Below, in pieces: positions 15,945-24,810 of a stretch of 64,000 nucleotides of DNA; position 1 is the stretch's first letter; the number at the start of each line of letters is the position of its first letter. A program made the translations under genes and the position numbers. The stretch comes from Natronorubrum sediminis (lineage in GTDB: Archaea > Halobacteriota > Halobacteria > Halobacteriales > Natrialbaceae): positions 602,748-666,747 of the forward strand of contig NZ_FNWL01000002.1 in assembly GCF_900108095.1 (NCBI RefSeq). The letters run 5' to 3'. Under the pieces are notes generated by a model, which was not told the origin of the DNA, did not search any database, and saw only the letters and a list, made by a program, of their open reading frames with translations.

Positions 15945-18200
15945 TTACTCTTTCTGGGCGTCCACGACCGCAACACCAGCCAGGTTGACGATATCCTTGA
16001 CCTCATCGCCTCGCTGGAGGACGTGGACCGGTTTGTCCATTCCAACCAGCATCGGGCCGATGGCGTCTGCGCCGCCCAGACGCTGGAGCAGTTTGTAGCC
16101 GATGTTCCCCGACTCGAGGTTCGGGAAGACGAGCACGTTCGCGGGTTGCTCGAGTTCCGAGAAGCCGTACGTTCCCTCGAGAATGTCCTCGACGACGGCG
16201 GTGTCCGCTTGCATCTCACCGTCGACTGGGAAGTCGATCTCGGGGTCGTCCTGGAGCATTCGCGCCGCGTTGCGTGGCTTGCGAGTTCCCTCGTTGTTGA
16301 CGCTGCCGAAGTTCGAGTACGACAGGAGTGCCGCTCGCGGTTCGATGTTGAAGCGACGGGCGAGCTTTCCGGTCTGTTTGGTGACCTCTGCGAGCACTTC
16401 CTCGTCCGGGGCCTGATTCACCGTCGCGTCGGCGACGAAGATCACGCGATTCTTGAACGCGAGCATGTAGACGCCAGCCGCGTAGTCGACGTCGTCCGCC
16501 GTGCCGATAACCTGCAGCGGCGGGCGAAGTGCCGAGGGATAGTGGTGGGAGAGGCCGGTCAAGAGCGCGTCCGCGTCGCCCTGTTCGACCATCACGCTCC
16601 CGAAGTAATTCGAGTCGCGTTCGATCATGTCGCCCGCTTCGGTGCGCGTGACTCCCTTGCGCGCTCGAAGTTCGTGCAATCGGTCGGCGTACCCTTCGTA
16701 GTCCCCAACCGTGGGATCGGCGACCTGCGGATCGAAATCCAATCCGAGGTTAGCCGCCGTCTGGCGGATATCGCTCTCGTCACCGATGAGCACGGGCAGG
16801 GCGATTCCCTGCTCTTGAATCTGGTAGGCCGCGCGGATCATCTTCTCGTTTTCACCCTCCGCGAGCGCGACGGTCTTCGGTTCGCTCTTTGCCTTGTTGA
16901 GGACCACGCGCATCATCTCGCGCGATTTGCCGAGTCGGGCCTCGAGTTCTTCTTCGTAGGCCTCGAGGTCGATTTCGGTGCGTGCGGCACCGGAGTCCAT
17001 CGCGGCTTCGGCGATCGACGGCGCGACGCGGAAGAGGACCCGCGGGTCGACGGGTTTCGGGATGATGTAGTCCGGACCGTACTGGATCGGGTCGTCGCCG
17101 TAGGCCTTGACGACTGCATCCGGTACGTCCTGACGGGCGAGGTCGGCCAGCGCTTCGGCGCAAGCCACCTTCATCTCCTCGTTGATCTCGGTCGCGCGCA
17201 CGTCCAGCGCGCCACGGAAGATGAAGGGGAAGCCGAGCACGTTGTTGACCTGATTCGGGTAATCCGAACGGCCCGTCGCCATGATGACGTCGTCGTCGCG
17301 GGCGGCTTTCGCCTCCTCGTAGCCGATTTCCGGGTCCGGGTTGGCCATCGCGAAGACAATCGGATTCGCGTTCATCGACTGGACCATCTCCGGCGAGACG
17401 ATACCGCCGATCGAGAGGCCGACGAACACGTCCGCACCCTCCATCGCGTCGGCGAGGTCGCCTTCCGGGACGTCACGAGCGAACTGTTGTTTGTACTCGT
17501 TGACGTCACCTCGCTGTGCCCGCTCGGCGGTGATGATCCCCGAGGAGTCACACATGGTAATGTTCTCTTTCTTACAGCCGAGTGAAACGTAGAACCGAGC
17601 GGTCGCGATTGCACTCGCGCCAGCGCCCGAAAAGACGATTTCGAGGTCTTCGAGGTCCTTCTCTGCAATGTCGGCGGCATTGAGCAACGCAGCACCGGAG
17701 ATGATTGCCGTTCCGTGTTGGTCGTCGTGGAACACTGGAATGTCGATCTCCTCACGCAGGCGTTCCTCGACGGTGAAACACTCGGGGGCTTTGATGTCCT
17801 CGAGGTTGACCCCGCCGAATGTCGGTTCCATCATTTTGACGGCCTCGACGAGTTTGTGCGGGTCGGCTTCGTCGAGTTCGATGTCGAAAACGTCGATGTC
17901 GGCGAAGCGTTTGAACAGTACGCCTTTCCCCTCCATCACCGGCTTGGACGCCTGTGCGCCGATATCGCCGAGACCGAGGACGGCCGAACCATTCGAGACG
18001 ACACCAACGAGGTTGCCTTTTGCCGTGTACGTGTAGGCTTCGTCGTCCGCTTCGTCGATTTCTAAACACGGGGCAGCGACGCCGGGTGAATACGCGAGCG
18101 AAAGATCTCGCTGGGTATTCGTCGATTTCGTCGTCGAAATCTCTATTTTTCCGGGAGGATCGGTGCGGTGATACTCGAGTGAGTCCTCGTCTAATCCCAT
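15945..18200 (-). CDS. maeB: NAD(P)-dependent malic enzyme fused to a phosphotransacetylase-like domain
   Basis: A protein of 751 residues. The first 430 are a malic enzyme: [31 protein letters not shown] (the catalytic/metal region), [15 protein letters not shown] as the nucleotide fold, and MANPDPEI. The remaining 320 are a phosphate acetyltransferase-like domain ([55 protein letters not shown]), the standard MaeB fusion, in which this domain is thought to be regulatory. It decarboxylates malate to pyruvate, giving NAD(P)H. The start [11 protein letters not shown] at 18200 is chosen over an in-frame codon at 18233. Confidence 0.95.
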   Translation of the reverse strand: MGLDEDSLEYHRTDPPGKIEISTTKSTNTQRDLSLAYSPGVAAPCLEIDEADDEAYTYTAKGNLVGVVSNGSAVLGLGDIGAQASKPVMEGKGVLFKRFADIDVFDIELDEADPHKLVEAVKMMEPTFGGVNLEDIKAPECFTVEERLREEIDIPVFHDDQHGTAIISGAALLNAADIAEKDLEDLEIVFSGAGASAIATARFYVSLGCKKENITMCDSSGIITAERAQRGDVNEYKQQFARDVPEGDLADAMEGADVFVGLSIGGIVSPEMVQSMNANPIVFAMANPDPEIGYEEAKAARDDDVIMATGRSDYPNQVNNVLGFPFIFRGALDVRATEINEEMKVACAEALADLARQDVPDAVVKAYGDDPIQYGPDYIIPKPVDPRVLFRVAPSIAEAAMDSGAARTEIDLEAYEEELEARLGKSREMMRVVLNKAKSEPKTVALAEGENEKMIRAAYQIQEQGIALPVLIGDESDIRQTAANLGLDFDPQVADPTVGDYEGYADRLHELRARKGVTRTEAGDMIERDSNYFGSVMVEQGDADALLTGLSHHYPSALRPPLQVIGTADDVDYAAGVYMLAFKNRVIFVADATVNQAPDEEVLAEVTKQTGKLARRFNIEPRAALLSYSNFGSVNNEGTRKPRNAARMLQDDPEIDFPVDGEMQADTAVVEDILEGTYGFSELEQPANVLVFPNLESGNIGYKLLQRLGGADAIGPMLVGMDKPVHVLQRGDEVKDIVNLAGVAVVDAQKE

Positions 18201-18316
18201 ACCGGGGACACTGCAGGGGAGTACTAAAAACAATGTGGAGGTGAGTTTCGACGGATGACGTATTCCCTCGGGCGTGGGTCGTCGTTTTCGGACGCGAATG
18301 CGTTCGGTGATTCGAC

Positions 18317-18325
18317 CGTTTTATA
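18317..18325 (+). promoter_or_regulatory. TATA element for coaD
   Basis: The motif TTTTATACG, about 27 bases ahead of the coaD ATG, predicts a leaderless transcript and supports the start at 18350. Confidence 0.55.
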
Positions 18326-18349
18326 CGCACCGCCCAAGTGAGGTGGCGT

Positions 18350-18832
18350 ATGGACGTCGCGCTCGGTGGGACGTTCGACCCCGTCCACGATGGGCATCGC
18401 CGGCTCTTCGAACGGGCGTTCGAACTCGGGGATGTGACCGTTGGACTGACAAGTGACGAGCTCGCTCCAAAGACACGACACGTCGAGCGACGCGTGAGAT
18501 CGTTCGACGAGCGAAAAGCGACTCTCGAGGCGGAACTCGAGCCGATCGCGGCCACTCACGGCCGCGAGTTCGAGGTTCGGTGTCTCGAGAAACCGACCGG
18601 CATCGCTACGGAGCCCCAGTACGACTACCTCGTCGTCTCTCCTGAGACCCGTGAGGGTGGCCAGCGAATCAACGAGATTCGTGAAGAACAGGGCCACGAC
18701 CCACTCGAGGTCGTCGTCGTCGAGCACATGCGCGCCGACGATGGTGATATCATCTCGAGTACGCGAATCGTGATGGGAGAAATCGACGAACACGGGAACG
18801 TGGTCGAGGGAGAAGAAACGGACTCCCGATAG
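18350..18832 (+). CDS. coaD: Archaeal phosphopantetheine adenylyltransferase
   Basis: A protein of 160 residues of the cytidylyltransferase fold. VALGGTFDPVHDGHRRLFER holds the HxGH-type nucleotide-binding motif (HDGH), and ISSTRI near the end is the second (ISSTxI) motif. It transfers AMP from ATP to phosphopantetheine, making dephospho-CoA, the penultimate step of CoA synthesis. The start is MDVALGG at 18350. The next gene is convergent, with a 136-base gap full of inverted repeats. Confidence 0.9.
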   Translation: MDVALGGTFDPVHDGHRRLFERAFELGDVTVGLTSDELAPKTRHVERRVRSFDERKATLEAELEPIAATHGREFEVRCLEKPTGIATEPQYDYLVVSPETREGGQRINEIREEQGHDPLEVVVVEHMRADDGDIISSTRIVMGEIDEHGNVVEGEETDSR

Positions 18833-18870
18833 CACCTGTTACTCGACGTGAGCGTCTGATTGTGCGTACT

Positions 18871-18948
18871 TCACACTGTCGAGAATAGTTTCACCGCCGT
18901 ATCGTCCACGTACACTGACGCAGTGTGAGACTGACCGAGTGAAACTAT
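18871..18948. repeat. Interleaved inverted repeats between coaD and the mini-TFB gene
   Basis: Two perfect inverted repeats are interleaved in an A-B-A'-B' order: TCACACTG (18871-18878) with CAGTGTGA (18921-18928), and ATAGTTTCAC (18885-18894) with GTGAAACTAT (18939-18948). A competing local hairpin ACACTG-ACG-CAGTGT lies at 18912-18926. The order would allow a pseudoknot in RNA from either strand. It sits between the two convergent stop codons and may terminate both genes. Confidence 0.7.
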
Positions 18949-18968
18949 CGTCACGGAGTGCAATCACG

Positions 18969-19277
18969 CTACCACCGCGGGGGCTCGAGACCCGCATCCG
19001 CGAGGATATCCTTCCACCTGGATTGAATCGAAAGCCGTGAGACACCTGCTGCCTCGGCGACGTCACCCTGTGTTCGGCCGTCACCTGCGACGAGTGACCC
19101 AGCGTAGATACTCGCTGCGAGAACGGGTTGCTTCGATCGGTCTTCGTCTGGGACGTCGGCGAGAAAGAGATCGACCGCACACGAACGGGCGTCGCTCGTA
19201 AGCTCGAGACGATCGGCCACCTGGTCCAGTTCCTCGAGCCAGTCATCGTACTCGAGTCTGTCGCGGGCGGAGTGCAT
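18969..19277 (-). CDS. Mini-TFB: TFIIB-like protein with one cyclin-type repeat and no zinc ribbon
   Basis: A protein of 102 residues. ELDQVADRLELTSDARSCAV opens a single cyclin-like core repeat of the TFIIB family; KQPVLAASIYAGSLVAGDG and the helix-turn-helix TQGDVAEAAGVSRLSIQSRW follow, and it ends in LEPPRW. It lacks the zinc ribbon, B-finger and second repeat of the full-length TFB at 49.8 kb. Family members bind the TATA/BRE complex; this short form could bind DNA or TBP as a modulator, which is inference. The start MHSARDRLEY at 19277 matches the usual length of such proteins; ATG 19328 and TTG 19379 are alternatives. Confidence 0.7.
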   Translation of the reverse strand: MHSARDRLEYDDWLEELDQVADRLELTSDARSCAVDLFLADVPDEDRSKQPVLAASIYAGSLVAGDGRTQGDVAEAAGVSRLSIQSRWKDILADAGLEPPRW

Positions 19278-19535
19278 ACGCCGACGTATTGCCCCAATGA
19301 GGATAACGTTACGGGTCACGCCATACATATCGATAATCCGACCTAATTCGGTGTGCAAATCCTCGAAACAGTGGTCCAATGGGGTGCTGTCCCGGGCAAC
19401 GTTCAGCTACGAACGAGTCCAGAAGTTGGCCGTTCACTGGCAATTTCACTAGGATACAACTACTAAACCGTGGTACGCGCGCCAGTATACGATGACGCTC
19501 GTCGTTCGGGTTCGGTCCACGGCTGCGTCTCGTCT

Positions 19536-19709
19536 ATGAAAGAGCCAACCTGCAAGCTCGTGTGTACCGGTTGCGGCCTCGAGATGCCGTATCGGAATCG
19601 ATCGCTGGCCGAACAAGCGGCGGAACTCCACCAACTCCGGGATGCAGAGCATGTGACGTTTATCGTGCCACCGGACTGGTCGCCCGAAGAGCCAGTGAAA
19701 CAGCGATGA
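19536..19709 (+). CDS. Small CxxC zinc-binding protein
   Basis: A protein of 57 residues: MKEPTCKLVCTGCGLEMPYR opens it, with three Cys residues (6, 10, 13). A charged helix with EQAAELHQLRDAEH follows and could supply His ligands. Such small Cys-pair proteins are numerous in haloarchaea and mostly of unknown function, though some affect stress and biofilm traits. The frame continues upstream to 19470 but without similarity. It lies just ahead of the tRNA gene. Confidence 0.6.
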   Translation: MKEPTCKLVCTGCGLEMPYRNRSLAEQAAELHQLRDAEHVTFIVPPDWSPEEPVKQR

Positions 19710-19755
19710 CGCGTATCGACAGGTACTTACTCAGTTCGTGAAAATCTGTTCGTGA

Positions 19756-19840
19756 GCGCGGGTAGCCAAGCCAGGCCAACGGCGCAGCGCTTAGGACGCT
19801 GTCCCGTAGGGGTCCGCCGGTTCGAATCCGGTCCCGCGCA
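19756..19840 (+). tRNA. tRNA-Leu (anticodon UAG)
   Basis: An 85-base type II tRNA. Acceptor arm GCGCGGG (19756-19762) pairs with CCCGCGC (19833-19839), with A as the discriminator base. D arm GCC/GGC, anticodon arm CAGCG-CTTAGGA-CGCTG with TAG at positions 34-36, a long variable arm TCCCGTAGGGGTCC, and T arm GCCGG-TTCGAAT-CCGGT are all present. The CCA end is not encoded. It reads CUA and other CUN Leu codons. No intron is visible. Confidence 0.95.
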
Positions 19841-19870
19841 TTCTCCGCGAACAACTCCGTGAGCGGAGAA
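19841..19870 (+). terminator. Hairpin directly after tRNA-Leu
   Basis: TTCTCCGC (19841-19848) and GCGGAGAA (19863-19870) form a perfect 8-base stem starting on the base after the tRNA. No T tract follows, so it could be a processing or stability element and not a simple terminator. Confidence 0.5.
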
Positions 19871-19879
19871 TGCGGTCAG

Positions 19880-20069
19880 CGGTTCGAACCCTGGAAGGAA
19901 CGCGCAGCGACCGTCGGGAGCGAGCATTTCTTGCTTTGGTTCGAATCCGGTCCCGCACACTGACGAGTTTTCGAACGAAGTGAGAAAACGAGTGAGGGGG
20001 CAAAAGCGGATTCGCGTCCCAGCGGACGAGCGGAACGAAGTCCTCGCGGTTCGAATCAAGTCTCGCGCA
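19880..20069 (+). repeat. Three degenerate copies of the tRNA-Leu 3' end
   Basis: Copies of the T arm and acceptor 3' strand of the upstream tRNA occur in the same orientation: CGGTTCGAACCCTGG at 19880-19894; GGTTCGAATCCGGTCCCGCA at 19938-19957, which repeats the tRNA almost exactly; and GCGGTTCGAATC...TCTCGCGCA at 20046-20069. No 5' halves accompany them. Such 3' ends are what tyrosine-integrase insertions into a tRNA gene leave behind as attachment sites, so these may be scars of past element insertions. No integrase gene is in the window. Confidence 0.7.
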
Positions 20070-20236
20070 TTGCTGTGGCGAGCAAGCACGCAAGCGACAG
20101 CGCTCGAGTGTCACGTCGAGGACGAGGCCAGAAACCCGACGTAAGAGTGGCCTCGAGTAGAGTCGGACCGGAACGTGGCAGACACGCGTCAGACGGTCCA
20201 CAACGTTTATTCGCGCGGACACGACTTATATGATCA

Positions 20237-21049
20237 ATGGACGGCTTAGACGACGTGTTCGGCGATCTCTATTCGGACGTCGATGGGGTTTTCCTCTTCT
20301 CGCCGAGTGGCTCGTATTACGAGCGATTCAAAGCGATCGAGGATGTCGACGTAGTCGTCGTCGGAACGGAAAACGCGGTGGGTGCAGAGACGTTCGTCGA
20401 ACTCCCACTCTCGTTCGACGATCTCACCGATCGAATCCGGTTCGCACTCGAAGGCGCACTCGAACAGGACGTCATCGAAGACGGGGACGAACTCATCTGC
20501 GCGACGAGTGTGTTCAGCGGCGAGACCGATACGCTCGCGCGCGTTCGTGCGGACGGCGAGGCACACACCGGCATCTACGACCTCTTCGTGAAATCTCGAG
20601 CGGACCCAGAAGTGATCAAATCCGTACTCGAGTTGGCGATCGAACTCGGACAGAAGGGACAAAAAGGAAAGCCCGTCGGTGCACTCTTCGTCGTCGGCGA
20701 CGCGGGCAAGGTGATGAACAAGTCCCGACCGCTGTCGTACAATCCGTTCGAGAAATCCCACGTCCACGTCGGTGACCCCATCGTGAACGTGATGTTAAAG
20801 GAGTTCTCGCGACTCGACGGTGCGTTCGTCATCTCCGATGCGGGGAAGATCGTCTCCGCCTATCGATACCTCGAGCCGTCGGCCGAGGGCGTCGACATTC
20901 CGAAAGGACTCGGCGCGCGGCACATGGCCGGGGGTGCGATCACTCGAGATACGAACTCGATAACGATCGTGCTCTCGGAGAGTGATGGGCTCGTCCGGGC
21001 GTTCAAGGCCGGCGAGCTTATTTTGGAGGTCGATCCGGAGGCGTACTGA
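20237..21049 (+). CDS. dacZ: Archaeal diadenylate cyclase DacZ (c-di-AMP synthase)
   Basis: A protein of 270 residues. The C-terminal half is a DisA_N-type diadenylate cyclase domain: DGAFVISDAGKI with the DGA motif at 194-196, GARHMAGGAITRDTNSITIV with the RHxxA-type motif at 228-229, then LSESDG. The N-terminal 120 residues match the extra domain of archaeal DacZ proteins. It condenses two ATP into c-di-AMP in the cytoplasm. The start ATG 20237 lies at leaderless distance from a TATA-like GTTTATTC. One base separates it from the mechanosensitive channel gene, so the two are an operon. Confidence 0.9.
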   Translation: MDGLDDVFGDLYSDVDGVFLFSPSGSYYERFKAIEDVDVVVVGTENAVGAETFVELPLSFDDLTDRIRFALEGALEQDVIEDGDELICATSVFSGETDTLARVRADGEAHTGIYDLFVKSRADPEVIKSVLELAIELGQKGQKGKPVGALFVVGDAGKVMNKSRPLSYNPFEKSHVHVGDPIVNVMLKEFSRLDGAFVISDAGKIVSAYRYLEPSAEGVDIPKGLGARHMAGGAITRDTNSITIVLSESDGLVRAFKAGELILEVDPEAY

Positions 21050-21050
21050 T

Positions 21051-21815
21051 ATGGACTGGCAGACCCTCATCGACGAACCGGCCGTCATAGCCATGGCGGT
21101 GTTGGCACTCGGTGTCGTCGTCGGCTACCTTGTCGGCCGACTCAACGAAGAACTGTTGACGGCATCCGGTGTTCCGGACGCGGTCGAGGGAACGCCATTC
21201 GAGCGGACCGCCCAGTCGATCGGCACGTCGACGGTCGAAATCGTCGCTCGATTAAGTTCGTGGTTCATCTACGGTATTGCCGTACTCACGGCGATCCACA
21301 TCGCACAGTTACTCGACACCGACGCGTTCTGGATGCGGGTGACGGAGTTCATCCCGCAAGTGTTCATCGCCGTTCTCGTCCTCATCGTCGGCTTCATTAT
21401 CGCCGACAAGGCCGAGTTGGTCGTGGGCGAGTCGCTTCGTGGCGTCAAGGTCCCGGAAGTCTCGTTGGTGCCGAAGCTCGTCAAGTACACCGTCTTGTTC
21501 GTCACGTTCGTCATCGCACTCGGTCAAATCGGCGTCTTCGTGTCGCCGTTGCTCATCTTGCTCACGGTGATCGCCATCGGCGCGGTCATCGTCGGGGCCA
21601 TCGCCTCACAGGACTTCCTCGTCTCGAGTGCTGCAGGAATCTATCTGTTACTCAATCAGCCATACGGGATCGGCGACCAGGTCGAAATCGGTGAGCAATC
21701 CGGTATCGTTCAAGAAGTCGACCTCTTCGTCACGAAAATCGAAGACGACTCCGAAGAGTATATCGTCCCCAACCGGAAGGTCTTCGAGGAAGGAATCGTC
21801 CGGGTTCGAGACTGA
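21051..21815 (+). CDS. Small-conductance mechanosensitive channel (MscS family)
   Basis: A protein of 254 residues. Three or more membrane segments are visible: AVIAMAVLALGVVVGYLVG near the start, FIAVLVLIVGFIIADKA in the middle, and a pore region VIAIGAVIVGAIASQDFLVS. After the pore comes the beta domain NQPYGIGDQVEIGEQSGIVQ with the typical GIGD turn, then YIVPNRKVFEEG. It lets solutes out on osmotic downshift. It begins one base after dacZ, so it is translated from the same message. In bacteria c-di-AMP controls ion and osmolyte transport, so a link to channel control is a fair inference. Confidence 0.9.
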   Translation: MDWQTLIDEPAVIAMAVLALGVVVGYLVGRLNEELLTASGVPDAVEGTPFERTAQSIGTSTVEIVARLSSWFIYGIAVLTAIHIAQLLDTDAFWMRVTEFIPQVFIAVLVLIVGFIIADKAELVVGESLRGVKVPEVSLVPKLVKYTVLFVTFVIALGQIGVFVSPLLILLTVIAIGAVIVGAIASQDFLVSSAAGIYLLLNQPYGIGDQVEIGEQSGIVQEVDLFVTKIEDDSEEYIVPNRKVFEEGIVRVRD

Positions 21816-22198
21816 GGACTCGGTGATTCGTCCTCGCGTATCCACGCTGTTTGGTTCCCATTTGGCCCACGGACGAACCGGAGCGTCTTACATCGGACGA
21901 ACCGGAGAACCTCACACCGGACGAACCGATGCCGTCACAGCGAGGTCGCGTCCTCGAGCGTTGACTCAACGGCGGCTAACCGCGCCTCGAGTTCTCAGCC
22001 GTCGACTGGCTCAGACGGACTGGGAGCGGTCCTGACTCGAGTGACATCGACTCGGTCTTCACCGGGTGGGTTAGACATAGCGCCATATGTTAACAAACCT
22101 TCCACTATATACAACCAATGTATCCATGTGGGCCGGTAATTCGCAACATTGTTATTGGATACCAGTCTCGTTGTAAACGACCCAACTGGTTGGCAACA
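21816..22198. other. 383-base gap between mscS and the APC transporter gene
   Basis: It holds the 24-base tandem repeat (21870-21940) and, from 22080, an AT-rich promoter zone with CTATATAC at about 22105-22112. No gene is evident. Confidence 0.5.
21870..21940. repeat. 24-base tandem repeat, three units
   Basis: Units begin at 21870, 21894 and 21918, each opening with CGGACGAACCG; the first two continue GAG and the last ATG. The second halves diverge (GCGTCTTACAT, AACCTCACAC). Noncoding and downstream of mscS. Confidence 0.75.
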
Positions 22199-23572
22199 AT
22201 GGCAGATCATAAAATAATCGACAAAAAAGTCGGGCTCATTGGGGCGACGGTACTGATAATCGGCAACGTCATCGGGGTGAGTGCGTTCGTGCTCCCTGGC
22301 GAGCTTGCGGGAGATGCAGGGCCAGGGATTATTTTCGCGTTGCTACTCGCGTTGATTCCGCTCACGTTTGGAATCATCATGTCGTTGCAACTCGGGAGTG
22401 CGATTCCCGTCGCGGGTGGGACGTACGTCTACGCGTCTCGACTCGTCGGTCCGTTCTGGGGGTTCTTGCTGCCGTGGATTACGATCCCCGGCGTCTGGGC
22501 GGGGATGTTGTTCATCGCGCTCGGATTCGCTGAATACGCCGGTTTCGTCGCCGACAATATCGCGTTCATCCCGGAGATTCCAGAACTCGGACTGATCTAC
22601 GGACTCCTTATTCCCTTCATCGTACTGAACGTTCTCGGAATCAAGATGGTCGCGATTATCCAGTTCCTGATGGTGGCGGTCATCATCCTCGGGATGCTCG
22701 CGTTCATCGTTCCCGGTGCGTTCATCATCGACACCGGCAACTACTCGGAGATGTTCCCCTACGGCGGTGGCGAGGTCATCGTCGCCGTCGTCTCGCTTTA
22801 CTTCCCGTTGCGCGGCTTCCGACTCGTCGTCGAACTCGGTGAGGAGATGAAAGATCCGGCGAAGAATATTCCACGCGTCCTGGGGCTGTCGGCTGCGATT
22901 TCGATCACGCTGTTGGTGGGCCTCATCGTCGTCCTCATCGGCACGACGAGTCACGTTGCTCTCGGGAACATGGACGCGGCATTCGCACAGGTCTCGCTGG
23001 ACAACTTCCCGGCACCGATAACCGCGCTGATCCTGTCGGCTGCAGCGATGGGTGCGCTCACGTCGATCAACATGACCTACACAGCGTACTCGAGACTGTT
23101 GATGCGTGCAGCGCGTGACGACATCATTCCGTCACCGATTGCCCGAATCCACGATCGATACGATTCCCCACACGTTGCCGTGCTCGTGCTCGGAATTCCA
23201 CCCCTCCTGGTCGCACCGTTCTCCCCCGGCGTCGTGACCCTCTCTGTCGCGCTCTCGTTGACTATCCTCTTCGGCCTCGCGGTCTCCGGCATCGCGTTGT
23301 GGAACCTGCCGAAGGTCTTCCCACAGCGATACGAGTACTCGCTGTACAAACTGCCGTCCTGGCTGCTCAAATTCACCGCGATCGGTGCCGTCGTCTCCGC
23401 GGCGTTCCTCTGGATCCTGACGACGACGCAACTCCCCCTGATGACCGGCGTTATCACCGCCTGGATGTTCGTCGGCTACATCTTCTACCGCGTTCGCGTT
23501 GCCTACTTCAACAAGCGCGGTATCGACCTCGAGAGTCAGATGTCCCAACTTCACGAGAGCGAGCAAACGTAA
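22199..23572 (+). CDS. APC superfamily amino acid transporter
   Basis: A protein of 457 residues with about twelve membrane segments. KKVGLIGATVLIIGNVIGVS, with glycine-rich GNVIG in the first helix, is the substrate-binding signature of APC permeases. AIPVAGGTYVYASRLVGPFW follows in the third helix, and PAKNIPRVLGLS matches the conserved cytoplasmic loop. The substrate is probably an amino acid but cannot be named. The start MADHKIIDKK at 22199 gives a short polar N-terminus before helix one; the frame upstream to 22118 is promoter DNA. Confidence 0.88.
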   Translation: MADHKIIDKKVGLIGATVLIIGNVIGVSAFVLPGELAGDAGPGIIFALLLALIPLTFGIIMSLQLGSAIPVAGGTYVYASRLVGPFWGFLLPWITIPGVWAGMLFIALGFAEYAGFVADNIAFIPEIPELGLIYGLLIPFIVLNVLGIKMVAIIQFLMVAVIILGMLAFIVPGAFIIDTGNYSEMFPYGGGEVIVAVVSLYFPLRGFRLVVELGEEMKDPAKNIPRVLGLSAAISITLLVGLIVVLIGTTSHVALGNMDAAFAQVSLDNFPAPITALILSAAAMGALTSINMTYTAYSRLLMRAARDDIIPSPIARIHDRYDSPHVAVLVLGIPPLLVAPFSPGVVTLSVALSLTILFGLAVSGIALWNLPKVFPQRYEYSLYKLPSWLLKFTAIGAVVSAAFLWILTTTQLPLMTGVITAWMFVGYIFYRVRVAYFNKRGIDLESQMSQLHESEQT

Positions 23573-23829
23573 TCGCAGGCATCTAACTCTCACTCTCTTT
23601 CTTCTCTCACTCGAGGCCTCGTTTTCACGGGCGCGCTAAACGCAGCGACTAACCGATGGACCAGACGCCACGCTCGAGGCGTGTTCCAAGTGAAGCCGGA
23701 AATCGCAACCCATGCGCCCAGTCAGGGGATGATCGACCAGTGCGCGACTCAACTTCGCCGTGGTCGGTTCGTCAGCGTTCTCTCAGTCTGTTCGCTTCCA
23801 CCCAGGCATTCCGGCTCAGAAATTCCGAC

Positions 23830-24657
23830 TCAAGCATCCTCGAGCGAGAGCCCGGCGTGCCACCGTTCGGCCCCTTGCTCTCGTTTGATGGCGTCCATCT
23901 TCGCGAGGAGATGGGTTGCAAGCGTCGCGGTCTCGGCGGCTCGAGACTCGCCTTCGGTTCGGAACGCACCGGTTTCGCGATTCGCGTAGACGGTGCAGAC
24001 GGCACCCGCGCGGAGTCCGTAGAGGTTCGCGATGGTCATAATCGCGCTCGCTTCCATCTCGATATTCTTCACGTTCGCGTCCTTCAACTGGTCGACGAGG
24101 TCGTCGGCTCCCGCGGCTTCGAAGCCCTCGAACCCGGGTCGGCCCTGGCCGGCGTAGAAGGAGTCCGCGCTCATCGTCACGCCGGTGTGATAGTCGTAGC
24201 CGAGTCGCTCCGCAGCGGCGACGAGCGCACAGACCACTTCGTAATCGGCCGTCGCGGGGTAGTCCTCGCGGACGTACTCGTCGCTGGTGCCTTCCTGTCG
24301 GACGGCTCCGGTCGTGATCACCAGATCGCCGACGGCCATCTCGGGTTGAATCGCCCCACAGGAGCCGACGCGGATGAACGTCTCACAGCCGACTCGAGCG
24401 AGTTCTTCGACGGCGATTGCAGCCGAGGGGCTCCCGATGCCAGTGGAGGTGACCGAAATCGGCGTTCCGTCGGTGGTCCCTGTTGCGGTGCGATACTCGC
24501 GGTGGTGGGCTTCGATCTCGTGGTCGTCCCAGAAGTCGACGATCTTCTCGAGGCGTTCGGGATTGCCGGGCAAGAGCACGGTGTCCGCCACGTCGTCGGC
24601 GCTGACCTCGAGGTGGTACTGCACGTCGCTGTTGGGATTTTCGCTGTCGCCGGTCAT
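23830..24657 (-). CDS. Nucleoside phosphorylase (uridine phosphorylase type)
   Basis: A protein of 275 residues of the PNP/UDP family. It has VLLPGNPERLEKI at the N-terminus, TGIGSPSAAIAVEEL, the phosphate site FIRVGSCGAIQ, and IEMEASAIMTIANLYG, the conserved E-M-E nucleoside-binding motif. It cleaves a nucleoside with phosphate into base and (deoxy)ribose 1-phosphate; similarity favours uridine, but other substrates are possible. It is solitary, 6.7 kb from cdd and the nucleoside importer, whose products it would use. The start is ATG 24657. Confidence 0.9.
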   Translation of the reverse strand: MTGDSENPNSDVQYHLEVSADDVADTVLLPGNPERLEKIVDFWDDHEIEAHHREYRTATGTTDGTPISVTSTGIGSPSAAIAVEELARVGCETFIRVGSCGAIQPEMAVGDLVITTGAVRQEGTSDEYVREDYPATADYEVVCALVAAAERLGYDYHTGVTMSADSFYAGQGRPGFEGFEAAGADDLVDQLKDANVKNIEMEASAIMTIANLYGLRAGAVCTVYANRETGAFRTEGESRAAETATLATHLLAKMDAIKREQGAERWHAGLSLEDA

Positions 24658-24810
24658 TGAGTACAGCGGTTTGAGCTACTGGTGTAAATACCTCCGGACG
24701 CCAAGAACGTCCGCACGTGTGCGCTCGAGGAGTAACTCGATACTCCTGACAGGTATGTGAGCACTGTCTCCGTAGGAGAATCCGTGGCCGTCGTGGGTCG
24801 TCGTCGCAGT

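Larger units (their letters stand above)
19841..20236. other. 396-base noncoding stretch between tRNA-Leu and dacZ
   Basis: It holds the hairpin at 19841, the three tRNA 3'-end copies, and CGAACGAAGTGAGAAAACGAG-type haloarchaeal intergenic sequence near 19970-19995. A TATA-like GTTTATTC at about 20202-20209 lies some 28 bases before the dacZ ATG. No gene is evident. Confidence 0.6.

Noticed and set aside
15237-17585. Long plus-strand frame of 782 residues
   Set aside because: It is antisense to S8e and the malic enzyme, which have clear family motifs. Its Arg/Val-rich composition is typical of antisense frames in GC-rich DNA.
19727-20222. Minus-strand frames across the tRNA-Leu region
   Set aside because: They run antisense through the tRNA and its 3'-end copies and contain repeated fragments such as FEPKQE- or FEP-type reads of tRNA sequence.
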